A DNA stretch of 64,000 nt. Origin: CAVTWH01 sp963738365. Lineage in GTDB: Bacteria; Actinomycetota; Actinomycetes; Mycobacteriales; Micromonosporaceae. The stretch is from positions 992,001 through 1,056,000 of the forward strand of contig CAVTWH010000007.1 in the NCBI GenBank assembly GCA_963738365.1, given 5' to 3'. This document shows, one piece after another, positions 9,103 to 17,897 of the stretch. Position 1 is the stretch's first letter; each line of letters opens with the position of its first letter. A model generated the notes under the pieces. It saw nothing but the letters and a program-made list of their open reading frames with translations, did no database searches and was not told the DNA's origin. The position numbers and the translations under genes were made by a program.

Positions 9103-9116
9103 GGAGAGCGCTCTCC
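9103..9116. promoter_or_regulatory. LacI-type operator, copy 3 (autoregulatory)
   Basis: Third identical GGAGAGCGCTCTCC, ending 7 bases before the -10 (TATACA, 9124-9129) of the lacI gene. This position would repress the regulator itself. Confidence 0.8.
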
Positions 9117-9123
9117 GACGTGC

Positions 9124-9138
9124 TATACATGTGCCATG
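9124..9138 (+). promoter_or_regulatory. Leaderless promoter of the lacI gene at 9136
   Basis: TATACA is followed by exactly six bases and then the ATG, with no ribosome site between. The predicted transcript starts at or next to the initiation codon. Confidence 0.55.
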
Positions 9139-10186
9139 AGCGCGGACCGAGACGTGGCCACCCGGCTGCCCACCCTGGAGGACGTGGCACAGGTCGCCGG
9201 CCTGTCCCGAGCCACCGTCTCCCGGGTCATCAACAACACCCGCAACGTCGACCCGGCGCTGCACGACGCCGTCTGGCGCGCCGTCGACGCCACCGGCTAC
9301 GTTCCCAACCGCGCCGCCCGTTCGCTGGTCACCCGCAAGACCGGCACGGTCGCGCTGGTCATCTCCGACTCCGACACGCACACCGACGACCCGTTCATGT
9401 CCCGGCTGCTCGGCGACCCGTTCTTCGGCCGGGTGGTCGGCGGCCTGATGAGCGTGCTGCGCAGCACCGGCGTCCAGCTCGCCCTGCAACTGGTCGGCAG
9501 CCAGGAGGCGCGCCGCCGGCTGGTCGGCGACCTGCGCCAGGGGCAGGCCGACGGCGCCGTGGTGATCTCCCTGCACCCGGGCGACACGCTGCCCGGGCTG
9601 ATGGTCGACGCCGGCGTCGCCGGCGGTGCTCATCGGCCGCCCCAGCCACTCCCAACCGATCAGCTACGTCGACGTGGCCAACGACGCCGGCGCCGGGATC
9701 GCCGCCGAGCACCTGGTCAACCGCGGCTGCCGGCGGATCGCCATGGTCACCGGACCAGACAGCGTCCCGGCCAGCCAGGATCGCCTGGCCGGCTTCCGGG
9801 CCGCGATGGCCCGCCTCGGCCGCGCCTACTTCCCCTCGGTGGCCGGCAACTTCACCCACGACAGCGGCGAAGCCGCGATGCACCAGCTGCTCGCCGGCCA
9901 CCCCGACATCGACGGCGTCTTCGCCGCCAACGACCTGATGGCGCAGGGTGCGCTGGTCGCCCTGCGCGAGGCCGGCCGCGCCATCCCGGACGACGTGGCG
10001 GTGATCGGCTTCGACGACAGCAGCGCGGCCACCGCCGCCCGGCCCGCGCTCACCACGGTCCGCCAGCCGCTGGAGGACATGGCCGCGGAGGCGGCCCGGA
10101 TGCTGCTGGCCCGGGTCGACGACCCCGGCCTCGGCGCCGCCTCGGTCATCTTCGAGCCCACCCTGGTACGCCGCCAGTCGGCGTGA
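9136..10186 (+). pseudogene. LacI-family transcriptional regulator, one frameshift
   Basis: The N-terminal LacI helix-turn-helix (TLEDVAQVAGLSRATVSRVINN) is followed by a periplasmic-binding-protein-like sensor domain. The reading frame breaks at ~9620: the sequence needs one base removed (GTC-G-CCG to GTC-CCG) to give the family text VPAVLIGRPSHS. The second part then runs intact through FAANDLMAQGAL and VIGFDDS to the stop. It is either an assembly error or a recent inactivation. The identical operators at 5174, 5367 and 9103 mark the likely regulon: the DUF1996 protein, the modular hydrolase and itself. ATG 9136 is chosen because the HTH follows at once and a -10 sits six bases upstream. 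Confidence 0.85.
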
Positions 10187-10384
10187 GGAGCGGTCGTGGT
10201 CGCTGTCCCATCGGCTTGACCGAGGGGAGCGGTGTGGTGGACATGAGGATCAGGGTCGCATCCGGTCGGGCGGTCATCGCTCGGTGACTGTCCATAAGTG
10301 ACGGTCCAATCAACTAGTGTCAACCTGCTTCTCGCGCGTGCCACGCTCGCGATCGATTGTTCGTCCACGCGGGAGGCACACACC

Positions 10385-11080
10385 ATGCATGGCCCGAAGT
10401 TCAAGCGAGCTGCCACGCTGACCGCCGTTCTCCTTTTGACAGGCGGCACAATCGCCTGTTCGGGAGCCACCGCAAGCAAATCCACGAAGTCCGACAACGG
10501 TGGGCTGGCTCAGCCCGCCGGCGCGGGTACGTCGCATGCGTCCGCGGGCAGCGCGGAAACGGCAACTCCACCGCCCGCAACGGCGCCCGGCTCATTCGGC
10601 GAAGGCACCTTTCAGATCGGCACAGAGGTGAAGGCGGGTATCTACGCCGCCGCCGTGCCGAATGATTCGAGCGGCTGCTACGTCGAGGTCTCCAAGGACG
10701 ACAGCGGCTCCCTGAACTCGGTTATCTCCAACGACAACTTCAACGCCGGAGCACACGTTCTCGTCCAGGTGGCCAACGGGCAGTTTCTGAAGACGGACGG
10801 ATGTGGCACCTTCACTCCGGCCACCAAGCCCGCGGCACCAGCGACCTCGTTCATCGAGGGCGTGTTCCGGGGCGGCTTCGAAATCGCGGCCGGCTCGTAC
10901 ACGGCTGCCGTCCCCAATGACTCGACCAACTGTTACGTGGAAGTCGCCAAGGACGGCAGCGGCAAGATTGATTCGATTGTGAACAACAACAACTACAACG
11001 CCGGAGCTCATGCCAGGGTGTCGGTCAAGGCGGGCCAGTGGCTCAAGACCGACGGCTGCGGGACCTGGGCCAAGGTGTGA
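10385..11080 (+). CDS. Lipoprotein with two tandem ~70-residue repeats
   Basis: 231 residues. GGGAGG (10371-10376) precedes ATG 10385. The lipobox TIAC puts the lipidated Cys at residue 25, and a Thr/Ser/Pro-rich linker follows to about residue 65. Two tandem copies of one domain follow, each running G-FxxGxxIxAGxYxAAVPNDSxxCYVEV to DGCGTF/W, each with two Cys that could form a disulfide. This repeat unit is common in secreted actinobacterial proteins, but I know no function. Surface-exposed binding or structural protein is a guess. A strong hairpin at 11175 ends the unit. Confidence 0.75.
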   Translation: MHGPKFKRAATLTAVLLLTGGTIACSGATASKSTKSDNGGLAQPAGAGTSHASAGSAETATPPPATAPGSFGEGTFQIGTEVKAGIYAAAVPNDSSGCYVEVSKDDSGSLNSVISNDNFNAGAHVLVQVANGQFLKTDGCGTFTPATKPAAPATSFIEGVFRGGFEIAAGSYTAAVPNDSTNCYVEVAKDGSGKIDSIVNNNNYNAGAHARVSVKAGQWLKTDGCGTWAKV

Positions 11081-11174
11081 CCGGCGGCTCTGTCTACCTC
11101 GGCTGAAGCCATCCGCCGCTGCGCTCGACCACGAGTAGTCGGTAGGGAGCCTGTTGTATTCCGTGCGATCAATG

Positions 11175-11217
11175 GGCGTCGGGCACGTGAAGTGCAGGCT
11201 TCACCGTGCCCGACGCC
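11175..11217 (+). terminator. Hairpin terminator downstream of the repeat lipoprotein
   Basis: GGCGTCGGGCACG (11175-11187) pairs perfectly with 11205-11217. Inner TGAAG/CTTCA extends the stem. Nothing else is recognised in the gap 11081-11442. Confidence 0.75.
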
Positions 11218-11442
11218 TTCGCTGTCGGTAATCGACACACCTGTGTCAGCACGCTCCGTCCGGGCGGCCGGGAGACATCTGGCGCGAGATGACATCGTCG
11301 CTCCCGGCGCCGCGTCGGTCACCCTCGAAGTGTTCCGGTCCGCTGCCGACCCGCTTGAGCGGTGCTACCGGCGCTACGCCGGCAGCAGATAGCCGTCAGG
11401 CCAGCTTGACGTCAGGGTGGCCTGACGAGCAGGCTCGACGGC

Positions 11443-11796
11443 ATGACACCTGAGCAGCTCGGACGGCTGCACACCCTGTTGACCGCCGTCGCCCGGCACA
11501 ACGAGCTGACCCTGCGGGACACTCTGGCCCCGCCCGGCGGTGAGGACGAGACGTGGGACTCGCTCATCGGACTCACCCGCGACGAGGCCCTGGAACTGCT
11601 CGCCCTCAGCGAGCTCATCTCCCGCAAAGCAGCGCAGGGCCGCCAGTTGGCGGTACGCACCGCCCGGGTCGCCGGCGCCTCGTGGACCGACATCGGCGCG
11701 GCGCTGGGTACCAGCAAGCAGGCCGCCTGGGAGGGGCACCTGCGCTGGCTCGACGACCAGGTCGGCCAACAGCCGGACGGCGCTGTCGACGATTGA
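11443..11796 (+). CDS. Small helix-turn-helix protein (actinobacterial, function unknown)
   Basis: 117 residues, no signal or membrane segment. The centre has LELLALSELI-RKAA, and the C-terminal half reads TARVAGASWTDIGAALGTSKQAAWEGH, the pattern of a sigma-region-4-like or MarR-like helix-turn-helix seen in many small actinomycete proteins. It probably binds DNA, but no target is visible. It converges on the caspase operon, with 41 bases between the two stops. ATG 11443 is the only sensible start; a GAG-rich stretch upstream is a weak ribosome site. Confidence 0.6.
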   Translation: MTPEQLGRLHTLLTAVARHNELTLRDTLAPPGGEDETWDSLIGLTRDEALELLALSELISRKAAQGRQLAVRTARVAGASWTDIGAALGTSKQAAWEGHLRWLDDQVGQQPDGAVDD

Positions 11797-11837
11797 ACCG
11801 GAGCCTGCCGCGCCGGAGCACCGGTGGTCGGTCGCCA

Positions 11838-13628
11838 TTACTGCGCCGCCAGCGCCAGGCTGAACGCACCTCCTGCGCTGACGGTCAGGATGCCGCCGAT
11901 CCCGTAGGGAATGGCGCACTGCTGGTAGCTGTTGTCGCCGAAGGCGTGCACCACACCGTCCCGGCCAAGTACCAGACAGTGTGCGGCGCCCGCGGACAGT
12001 GCCCGGGCACCGACCAGCCGGGCGGCCTCCAGCCGTGCCGGCACCGGCGTATTGCCCCAGGTGAGCAGGCGGCCATCCCGGCGCAGGGCCACGCTGAACG
12101 CTTCGCCCGCGGCGATCGCCACCACGTCTACCGCCGCCATCGGTACCCGGCACTGGCCGTGGTCGTCCCGTCCCCAGGCCACCACCGTCCCGTCGGAGTG
12201 CAGCGCCAGGCTGTGGGCGTCGCCCGCGGCGACGGCGACGACCTCCGTCAGCCCAGCCGGCGGGCGCGCCTGGCCGTCGACGCTGTCGCCCCAGCCGGCA
12301 ACCGTACCGTCGGTCAGCAGGGCGAGGCTGTGCCAACCGCCGGCCGCCACCTGACGGGCTGCGGGGAGCCGACCCGGCGTGCGGGCCTGGCCGCTGTTGT
12401 TGTTGCCCCACCCGACCACCGAACCGTCCCGCAGCAGCGCCAGGCTGTGTGTCCCGCCGGCGGAGACGGCAACCGCCGTGCCCAGCCGTCGGCGCGGCGG
12501 ACGGACCTGGCCGAAGGTGTTCTCACCCCAGGCATGTACCGAGCCGTCGGCCAGCGCCGCGAGCGCATGCCGGCTACCCGCCGAGACCGCGACCGCGTCC
12601 CGCAGCCCGGCCGGGGGGACCATCCGGCCGAACTCGAGCGCGGTGGTGAAAGCGCTGGCGACGCTGGGATTGCGCCCGCCCCAGCCGACGATCGTTCCGG
12701 CCGGCGGCTGCGCCTCCGGCCCGCTCGCCGGGAGAATCGGCAGGGCGCCGTCCATCACCGGCCGGGTCGTGATCGACGGCGCCGCCGGCGTGGGACGCTG
12801 AGCGATCGGTGCATCGGGCAGCAACCCGCCCCGCGGCACGTTCGGCGGCGGAGTTCGATGACGTGGGGTACGGGCCAGCCAGATGGTGCCCTCCAGACCG
12901 TAGCCCCAGCGCTGCGGTGTCTGGTTCACCCGGTGCCTTCGGACGAAGTCGCAGGCGTACGCGAAGGCGTCATCAACTGAGATCCGACCTTCGCCGCGGA
13001 TGTCCGCGGTGCCCGTTCGCACGCCGTCGATGAGGCCGGCGGTGAACACCGATCCCGCGATGGCGGCACCAGCGACGGCATGGCCTTCGAAGGAGTATTC
13101 GGTGGCCCGGGAGGCGGTCAGCACGATCCGCCCCCGGCCACGGCCGGACAGTTGGGCCAGATCACCCCCCACGTCATCGCCATCGCCCTTGGCGCCTGCC
13201 GCGAACGCGCCGCTGAAACAGCAGTCCAGAATGACCACCTGCTCGCGTGCCGCGCACTCGTCCAACCGGTCGAGCAGCCACCTCGCCTCCACCCCGGTCG
13301 CCGCCAACCCGGCATGCAGGGTGTCGCTGGCCACCAGGTGGAGCTGCCCGCGGGCGTCCCGCACGCCGTGCCCGGACAGGTACAGCACCAGCAGATCACC
13401 GGCGCGTCGCCGGGCGAGGTGCTCGGCCACCCGCACCTTGAGCTCCCGGCTGGTCGGATCGGTCAACGGCGTGACCGAGAAGCCACCGACGGCCGGATCG
13501 CCGAGCACTTCCGCCAGTTCGGCGGCGTCGCTGCCCGGCGCCCGCAGGGCACGGAACCTGCTGTCGGCGTACCGCGACGTGGCGATCACCAGCGCCGAGC
13601 GCGCACCGTCACCGTTGCTGGCGGGCAA
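11838..13628 (-). CDS. Caspase-like protease fused to an RCC1-type beta-propeller
   Basis: 596 residues. Residues ~8-270 are a bacterial caspase (peptidase C14) domain: the strand RSALVIATSRY, catalytic His in YLSGHG (H87) and catalytic Cys in LDCCFSG (C137). A Pro-rich linker (~275-335) leads to about seven RCC1-like repeats of the form SAG-HSLAL-DG-V-WG-N-GQ, which should fold into a propeller for sensing or binding. The start is taken as TTG 13628, with GAGG six bases upstream, overlapping the end of the EACC1-like gene by 20 bases. It is the last gene of a coupled three-gene operon. By analogy with bacterial caspase conflict systems it may be an executioner protease whose propeller selects or senses a target. 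Confidence 0.85.
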   Translation of the reverse strand: MPASNGDGARSALVIATSRYADSRFRALRAPGSDAAELAEVLGDPAVGGFSVTPLTDPTSRELKVRVAEHLARRRAGDLLVLYLSGHGVRDARGQLHLVASDTLHAGLAATGVEARWLLDRLDECAAREQVVILDCCFSGAFAAGAKGDGDDVGGDLAQLSGRGRGRIVLTASRATEYSFEGHAVAGAAIAGSVFTAGLIDGVRTGTADIRGEGRISVDDAFAYACDFVRRHRVNQTPQRWGYGLEGTIWLARTPRHRTPPPNVPRGGLLPDAPIAQRPTPAAPSITTRPVMDGALPILPASGPEAQPPAGTIVGWGGRNPSVASAFTTALEFGRMVPPAGLRDAVAVSAGSRHALAALADGSVHAWGENTFGQVRPPRRRLGTAVAVSAGGTHSLALLRDGSVVGWGNNNSGQARTPGRLPAARQVAAGGWHSLALLTDGTVAGWGDSVDGQARPPAGLTEVVAVAAGDAHSLALHSDGTVVAWGRDDHGQCRVPMAAVDVVAIAAGEAFSVALRRDGRLLTWGNTPVPARLEAARLVGARALSAGAAHCLVLGRDGVVHAFGDNSYQQCAIPYGIGGILTVSAGGAFSLALAAQ

Positions 13629-13953
13629 TGAACGCCTCGATGAGCCGGTCCTGCTGTTCGCTGGTGGCGTTGGCGAGGACCAGTTCGTCGTCGCCGATCG
13701 TGATGCGTACGGTCCGCCGGGTGCGCAGAACCCACTGGGCAACCGCGGTCAGCATGGCCCGCAGCCCGTCCGCGGTGAGGTCCTGGACCGCGAGCCAACG
13801 CAGCACCGCCCCGGCTCCCTTGCCGCCTTCGCGATGCTCGACCTCCTCGTACAGCTGCGGATCCAGGTCGGTCGAGCGCAGTTCGGCCCGCAGCGCCCAC
13901 AACTCCTGCGGGTCGTCCTCGTCCAGCCGGACGGCCGCGGCGAGGGCGATCAC
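13609..13953 (-). CDS. EACC1-like small protein (effector-associated constant component)
   Basis: 114 residues, acidic N-terminal half. Its pattern fits EACC1, the small constant partner described in actinobacterial conflict systems with caspase and other effectors: an opening VRLDEDDPQELWALRAEL, a Gly-rich turn, a long helix LTAVAQWVLRTRR, a strand VRITIGDDELVL and a closing helix. GTG 13953 overlaps the stop of the upstream membrane-protein gene (GTGA), and its own end overlaps the caspase start, so all three should be made in fixed ratio. The family assignment comes from recognising the pattern; no catalytic residues are evident. Confidence 0.65.
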   Translation of the reverse strand: MIALAAAVRLDEDDPQELWALRAELRSTDLDPQLYEEVEHREGGKGAGAVLRWLAVQDLTADGLRAMLTAVAQWVLRTRRTVRITIGDDELVLANATSEQQDRLIEAFIARQQR

Positions 13954-15356
13954 TGGACGCCGCCACTGAGGTCCGGTCCGACGTCGGCGATGCCGCGCCT
14001 GCGCAGCGCCCGGATCAGCATCACCGCCACGACGAGGCTGGTGCCGCCGAGCGTCAGCCAGCCGATGTGGAAGGGCCCCCAGCCGAACGCGCCCAGAATG
14101 CCGAAGCCCCAACCGCCGATCACCACGAGGACGATCGTGATGGCGAGCGTAGGCCCGGTGAGGTCGATGATGGCGGCGCTGAGTCCGCTCGGCGGGCGTG
14201 CCGACAGCGCGGTCCAGGCGAGGGTCAGCAGCACGTACGCCTCGATCGCGTATCCGGCCAGCCGGGCGATGTCGCCGACCGAGCCCGAGCGCACGTAGTC
14301 GACGTCGGCCGCGGCGAAGGCCAGCAGCGCGGCCGCAGCCGCGAGCAGGCCCACTGCGGGCACCAGCACCACGCGGGTCGCCGTCCACGCCGCCCGCACC
14401 AGCAGCCGCACGGCGCGCACCGCGATCCACGCCATGGCGATCAGCCACATCAACAGCCAGTTGGTCAACGCCACGATGATCCGTAGTGCACGGTAGTAGA
14501 GCAGGTAGATCAGGATGTCCAGAACGGAGAGCAGCAGTTGGCTGGTGACCCGGGACAGGCTGTCCACAAACCGGTCCAGCTGATTCGTGCTGCGTGAGCG
14601 CGTGGTGATCCGCGGTCCGGCCAACCGCCCAGGCCGCCGTGGCGCTGCGATCAGCCAGTCCTCCCGGCGGGCCCAGCCACTGCTACCTAGCACCGCACCG
14701 AAGCCGGCCAGCGCCAGGATCGCAGCCCCCAGCGCCAGCCCGGCGCTCCACCCGAACGCGGGGCCGAGCGCCGACGGCAGGCGGCGGACCGGGTCGTGCC
14801 CCCCGGTTGCCAGCCGGAGGAGTACGGCCGCTATCGCCGTGCCCAGGCAGGTAGCCACCAACGCGGCGCCGGGTGCGCCACCGGTGGAGTCAGCCATCTT
14901 GTTCAGTTCGGCGGCTGTCCGGCTCAACCGCAGCGCCCATCCCGCCATGACAGCGAGCGCGATCGTCGTGAGGACCGCGGTGAACGCCGGATTGCCCGGG
15001 CGTAGCACCGGCGCGACCGCGCAGGACAGCGCCCAGCCGATGGCGATCGCCCGACCGGCGACCGGGAACAGCCGCAGCGGCGTAATCACGATGGCCGCAC
15101 CCGCGGCGGCGAGTGCGAGGTACACCGGAATCCCTGTGTTCATCGCTGGACCCGCGAAGAACGCGACCCAGGCCAGTGCGCAGGCGAGTACGCCGAGCAG
15201 GTAACGCGTGCGTGGCGGCATATTGCTGAGGACCAGCACGGCACCGTGGGTGCGGCACACGACGTCCACTGGTTCGATGAGTCGTTCGTCGCAGTCCCTG
15301 CGACCGCAGCCGGTCACCGCGCCGGATCGGGGCGTGGAAGGGGAAGCCGTTGCCAT
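13950..15356 (-). CDS. Polytopic membrane protein with an N-terminal Cys-rich (zinc-ribbon-like) segment
   Basis: 468 residues. The first 45 contain C17-x4-C22 and C34-x2-H37, a possible small zinc site. About ten hydrophobic segments follow: five before a cytoplasmic loop at ~240-275 and five after, with a Trp-rich LLMWLIAMAW stretch and basic WAATRR-like loops. ATG 15356 is chosen over Met46 because GGAG stands six bases upstream, which makes the Cys-rich part real. It is first in the operon with the EACC1-like and caspase genes. It may be the membrane sensor or the pore-forming partner of the protease; this is inference only. Confidence 0.75.
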   Translation of the reverse strand: MATASPSTPRSGAVTGCGRRDCDERLIEPVDVVCRTHGAVLVLSNMPPRTRYLLGVLACALAWVAFFAGPAMNTGIPVYLALAAAGAAIVITPLRLFPVAGRAIAIGWALSCAVAPVLRPGNPAFTAVLTTIALAVMAGWALRLSRTAAELNKMADSTGGAPGAALVATCLGTAIAAVLLRLATGGHDPVRRLPSALGPAFGWSAGLALGAAILALAGFGAVLGSSGWARREDWLIAAPRRPGRLAGPRITTRSRSTNQLDRFVDSLSRVTSQLLLSVLDILIYLLYYRALRIIVALTNWLLMWLIAMAWIAVRAVRLLVRAAWTATRVVLVPAVGLLAAAAALLAFAAADVDYVRSGSVGDIARLAGYAIEAYVLLTLAWTALSARPPSGLSAAIIDLTGPTLAITIVLVVIGGWGFGILGAFGWGPFHIGWLTLGGTSLVVAVMLIRALRRRGIADVGPDLSGGVQ

Positions 15357-15616
15357 GGGTCACTCCAGCGGATCAATGACGCTCGTCTGACGGGCCCCGT
15401 GTGGACACCAGCGTCCCAATGGTCGTTCTCTGCAGCTACGCCCGACCGGCCGGCATGGCGGGGCCGAACGTGTCGATCGCGCCACCGTGCGTCACATTGA
15501 TGTCGACAATCGACGGTGATCACCTGCGCTGCGGCGGTCGGCGTCAGCCGATCATGCCGGGCGGTGCCCGGTTGTCCGGAGTCGAGCGCTGCTCGGAACT
15601 CATCCGGGTGGACGGG

Positions 15617-15815
15617 TCAGGTGGTTGCCATGGTGGATGGCTCGCGGTCGGGTGCGGTGCGGGTGGTGACCAGGGCGGTGGCGGCGGGGGCCGCGAAGGC
15701 CTCCCGGACCCCAGGGCCAGGCCGTTGCCGGTGCCCACCCAGGCGAACGCCTCGGTGGTGGTACCCGCCGGTGCGGCCCGTTCGGTACCGGCGAAGATCA
15801 GGGCACCGGCCGGTC
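15617..15815 (-). pseudogene. Decayed duplicate of the MFS transporter 3' end
   Basis: The minus strand encodes, in two frames, the same tail as the intact transporter at 16006: GTERAAPAGTTTEAFAWV in one frame, then TAPDREPSTMATT and a stop in another. About 40 bases of the middle are missing and the frame is broken. It is a leftover of tandem duplication or recombination. The rest of the gap 15357-16005 holds only this and the palindrome at 15853. Confidence 0.7.
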
Positions 15816-15852
15816 GAGGCGCCTGGGAGGCTCGGGTGCGGCCGGTGGAGTA

Positions 15853-15900
15853 GTGCAGTTTCTGCTGGAATTCGCCCAGCCATAACAGCAGTAAGTGCAA
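15853..15900. repeat. Dispersed palindromic element, copy 1
   Basis: Imperfect inverted repeat with arms at 15853-15867 and 15886-15900 and a core that reads TTATGGCTGGGC on the minus strand. A near-identical element in opposite orientation lies at 54774. Confidence 0.6.
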
Positions 15901-16005
15901 GATCCCCGGCGTTCGTCCCGCACATGGTTGCCGGGTGGGATGTGCCGAACCCGGCCGGGTGGGCCTGGAGGCCAGGGGTCGAGGGTGGGGGGCCTGGGGT
16001 TGGGG

Positions 16006-17172
16006 TCAGGTGGTTGGCAGGGTGGAGGGCTCGCGGTCGGGTGTGGGGCGGGTGGCGGCCAGGGTGGTGGCGGCGGCCAGGAGGGTGGGGGCTGCCGCGA
16101 AGGCGGCCCGGAAGCCGGGGGCCAGGCCGTTGCAGGCGCTGCCCAGGGCGCTGCCGATGGCGAAGGCGGTGGCTACCCAGGCGAACGCCTCGGTGGTGGT
16201 GCCCGGCGGTGCGGCCCGTTCGGTACCGGTGAAGATGCCGGCCAGCGCGGGCGGCAGTGCCAGTCCGGCCACGGCCATCAGTACCGTCATCGCCGGCAGT
16301 GGCGGGACCAGCAGCAGCAGGGCGTAGCCGACAGCCAGGCAGGCCACCATCCGCCAGACCCGTTGCGGCGCACCGAGTGTGGGCCAGCGGCTCACCACCA
16401 GGCCGCCGACCAGTGCGCCGGTGGCGTTCGCGGCGAGCAGCCAGCCGGCCACCCCGGGGGTTGCGCTGGCGCGGGCGTAGCCGGCCACCGCGATGGTGGT
16501 GGCGCCGATCGCCGCGCCGACCAGTGCGGTGGTGGCGGCCAGCAGCCGGATCCGGCCGGCCCGCAGCGGCCCGGCCCAGTGCCGCGGCCCCGGGACGCCG
16601 CGCCAGGCGCGGACGGCGGGCGCGGTGGCGAAGGCGACCGCGCCGGCCGCCTGGGCGGCCGCCAGCAGCAGCAGCGCCCCGGCCGGTCCGGCGAGCCGGG
16701 CGGCGCCCACGGTGGCCAGCGGCCCGACGATGAAGATCAGCTCCTGGCTGGCGATGTCCAGGGTGTACGCGCTGTGCAGCAGGTCGGCGTCGACCAGTTG
16801 GCGCCACAGCACCCGCAGGCACGCCTCGGGCGGTACGCCCACTCCGGCGGCGAGCGCGCCGGCCAGCCGCAGCGGGTAGCTGGGGGCGGCGGCGAGCAGG
16901 GCGAATCCGGCGCTGGAGACGACCACTCCGGCGAGGATCACCGGCGGTTGGCGCAGCCGGTCGGTGAGCCGGGCCAGTACCGGCTGGCCGATCGCCGTAC
17001 CGGCCGTGTACCCGCCGACGAGCAGCGCCGCGGCGGCTGCCGGCAGCGCCCGGGCGGAGAGCAGGATGGCCAGGGGCGCGGCGCCCAGCGGGATCCGGCC
17101 GACCAGGCTGGCGGTCAGCACCCGGGCGACCTGGCCGGCGCCGAGCACCCGGGCCAGCGGCGACGCGCTCAA
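16006..17172 (-). CDS. MFS transporter
   Basis: 388 residues with about twelve hydrophobic segments, and the family loop between helices 2 and 3 (VLARLTDRLRQPP). It is likely a proton-driven exporter or sugar/drug transporter in the cytoplasmic membrane; the substrate cannot be told. The start is TTG 17172, which overlaps the TGA of the tetR gene (TTGA), so the pair is translationally coupled and the regulator probably controls its own transporter. A broken copy of its last ~65 codons lies downstream at 15617. The C-terminal tail (TRPTPDREPSTLPTT) is hydrophilic. Confidence 0.8.
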   Translation of the reverse strand: MSASPLARVLGAGQVARVLTASLVGRIPLGAAPLAILLSARALPAAAAALLVGGYTAGTAIGQPVLARLTDRLRQPPVILAGVVVSSAGFALLAAAPSYPLRLAGALAAGVGVPPEACLRVLWRQLVDADLLHSAYTLDIASQELIFIVGPLATVGAARLAGPAGALLLLAAAQAAGAVAFATAPAVRAWRGVPGPRHWAGPLRAGRIRLLAATTALVGAAIGATTIAVAGYARASATPGVAGWLLAANATGALVGGLVVSRWPTLGAPQRVWRMVACLAVGYALLLLVPPLPAMTVLMAVAGLALPPALAGIFTGTERAAPPGTTTEAFAWVATAFAIGSALGSACNGLAPGFRAAFAAAPTLLAAATTLAATRPTPDREPSTLPTT

Positions 17173-17744
17173 CCCCGGCGGATGGTGGCGACGAACGCGG
17201 CCACCAGCGCCGGCATGTCGACCTCGTCGGGGGAGAGCAGCCACTGCAGCTGCAACCCGTCCATCACCGCGATGAACAGGGTGGCGGCCTGGTCGGCGGT
17301 GAGCGTGGGGGCGAGCGCGTCGCCGAGTTCGGCGCGCAGGGCTTCGGCGAGGTGCCCGCGCAGCGCGGCGTACCGGCTGGTGAAGAACTCCCTGGCCGGG
17401 TGCCCGTCGGTGACGCTCTCGGCGGAGAGCACGGTGAACGACTGGATCAGCCCGGGGCGGCTGGCGTTGTATTCGACCAGGCCCTGGATGTCGGCCAGCC
17501 GGGGGCTCACCCCGGCGGAGCCCAGGTCCAGCTGGTCGCGTAGCCGTAGCACCTCGACCAGCAGGGCGTCCTTGGTGGGGAAGTAGTGCAGCAGGCCCTG
17601 CTGGGTCAGCCCGACCCGCTCGGCGACGGCGGCCAGCGACGCGCCCCGGTAGCCGCGCTCGGCGAACACCTCCAGGGCGGCGGCGAGGATGTCGGCGCGA
17701 CGCTGCTCGCGGTCGGCCCGGCGGCGGCGGGGCAGAGCGGTCAT
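17169..17744 (-). CDS. TetR/AcrR-family regulator
   Basis: 191 residues. The N-terminal HTH runs RADILAAALEVFAERGYRGA and then GLTQQGLLHYFPTKDALL, the classic TetR pattern. The C-terminal ligand domain ends in LQLQWLLSPDEVDMPALV. It is coupled to the MFS gene downstream and so is likely the drug- or metabolite-responsive repressor of that exporter. The ATG at 17744 has no ribosome site; TAGGCT sits exactly six bases upstream, so the mRNA is probably leaderless. Confidence 0.85.
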   Translation of the reverse strand: MTALPRRRRADREQRRADILAAALEVFAERGYRGASLAAVAERVGLTQQGLLHYFPTKDALLVEVLRLRDQLDLGSAGVSPRLADIQGLVEYNASRPGLIQSFTVLSAESVTDGHPAREFFTSRYAALRGHLAEALRAELGDALAPTLTADQAATLFIAVMDGLQLQWLLSPDEVDMPALVAAFVATIRRG

Positions 17745-17897
17745 GCCGCGAGCCTACGGCCGGCCGCCGCCCCGCCACTGCCCCGGCAGTGGTGCGGGCG
17801 GCCGAACGGGACCGGCTGCTCGGCCTCGCGGCCGCCGCTGCGAAGCCGCTGTCCGCAGTGGCTGGAGCGCTGCAACGGCCGGGGCGGGCATCGCCGG

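Noticed and set aside
7306..9633. 775-codon open frame on the minus strand across the hydrolase and lacI
   Set aside because: Shadow of the modular hydrolase; no start signals or domain.
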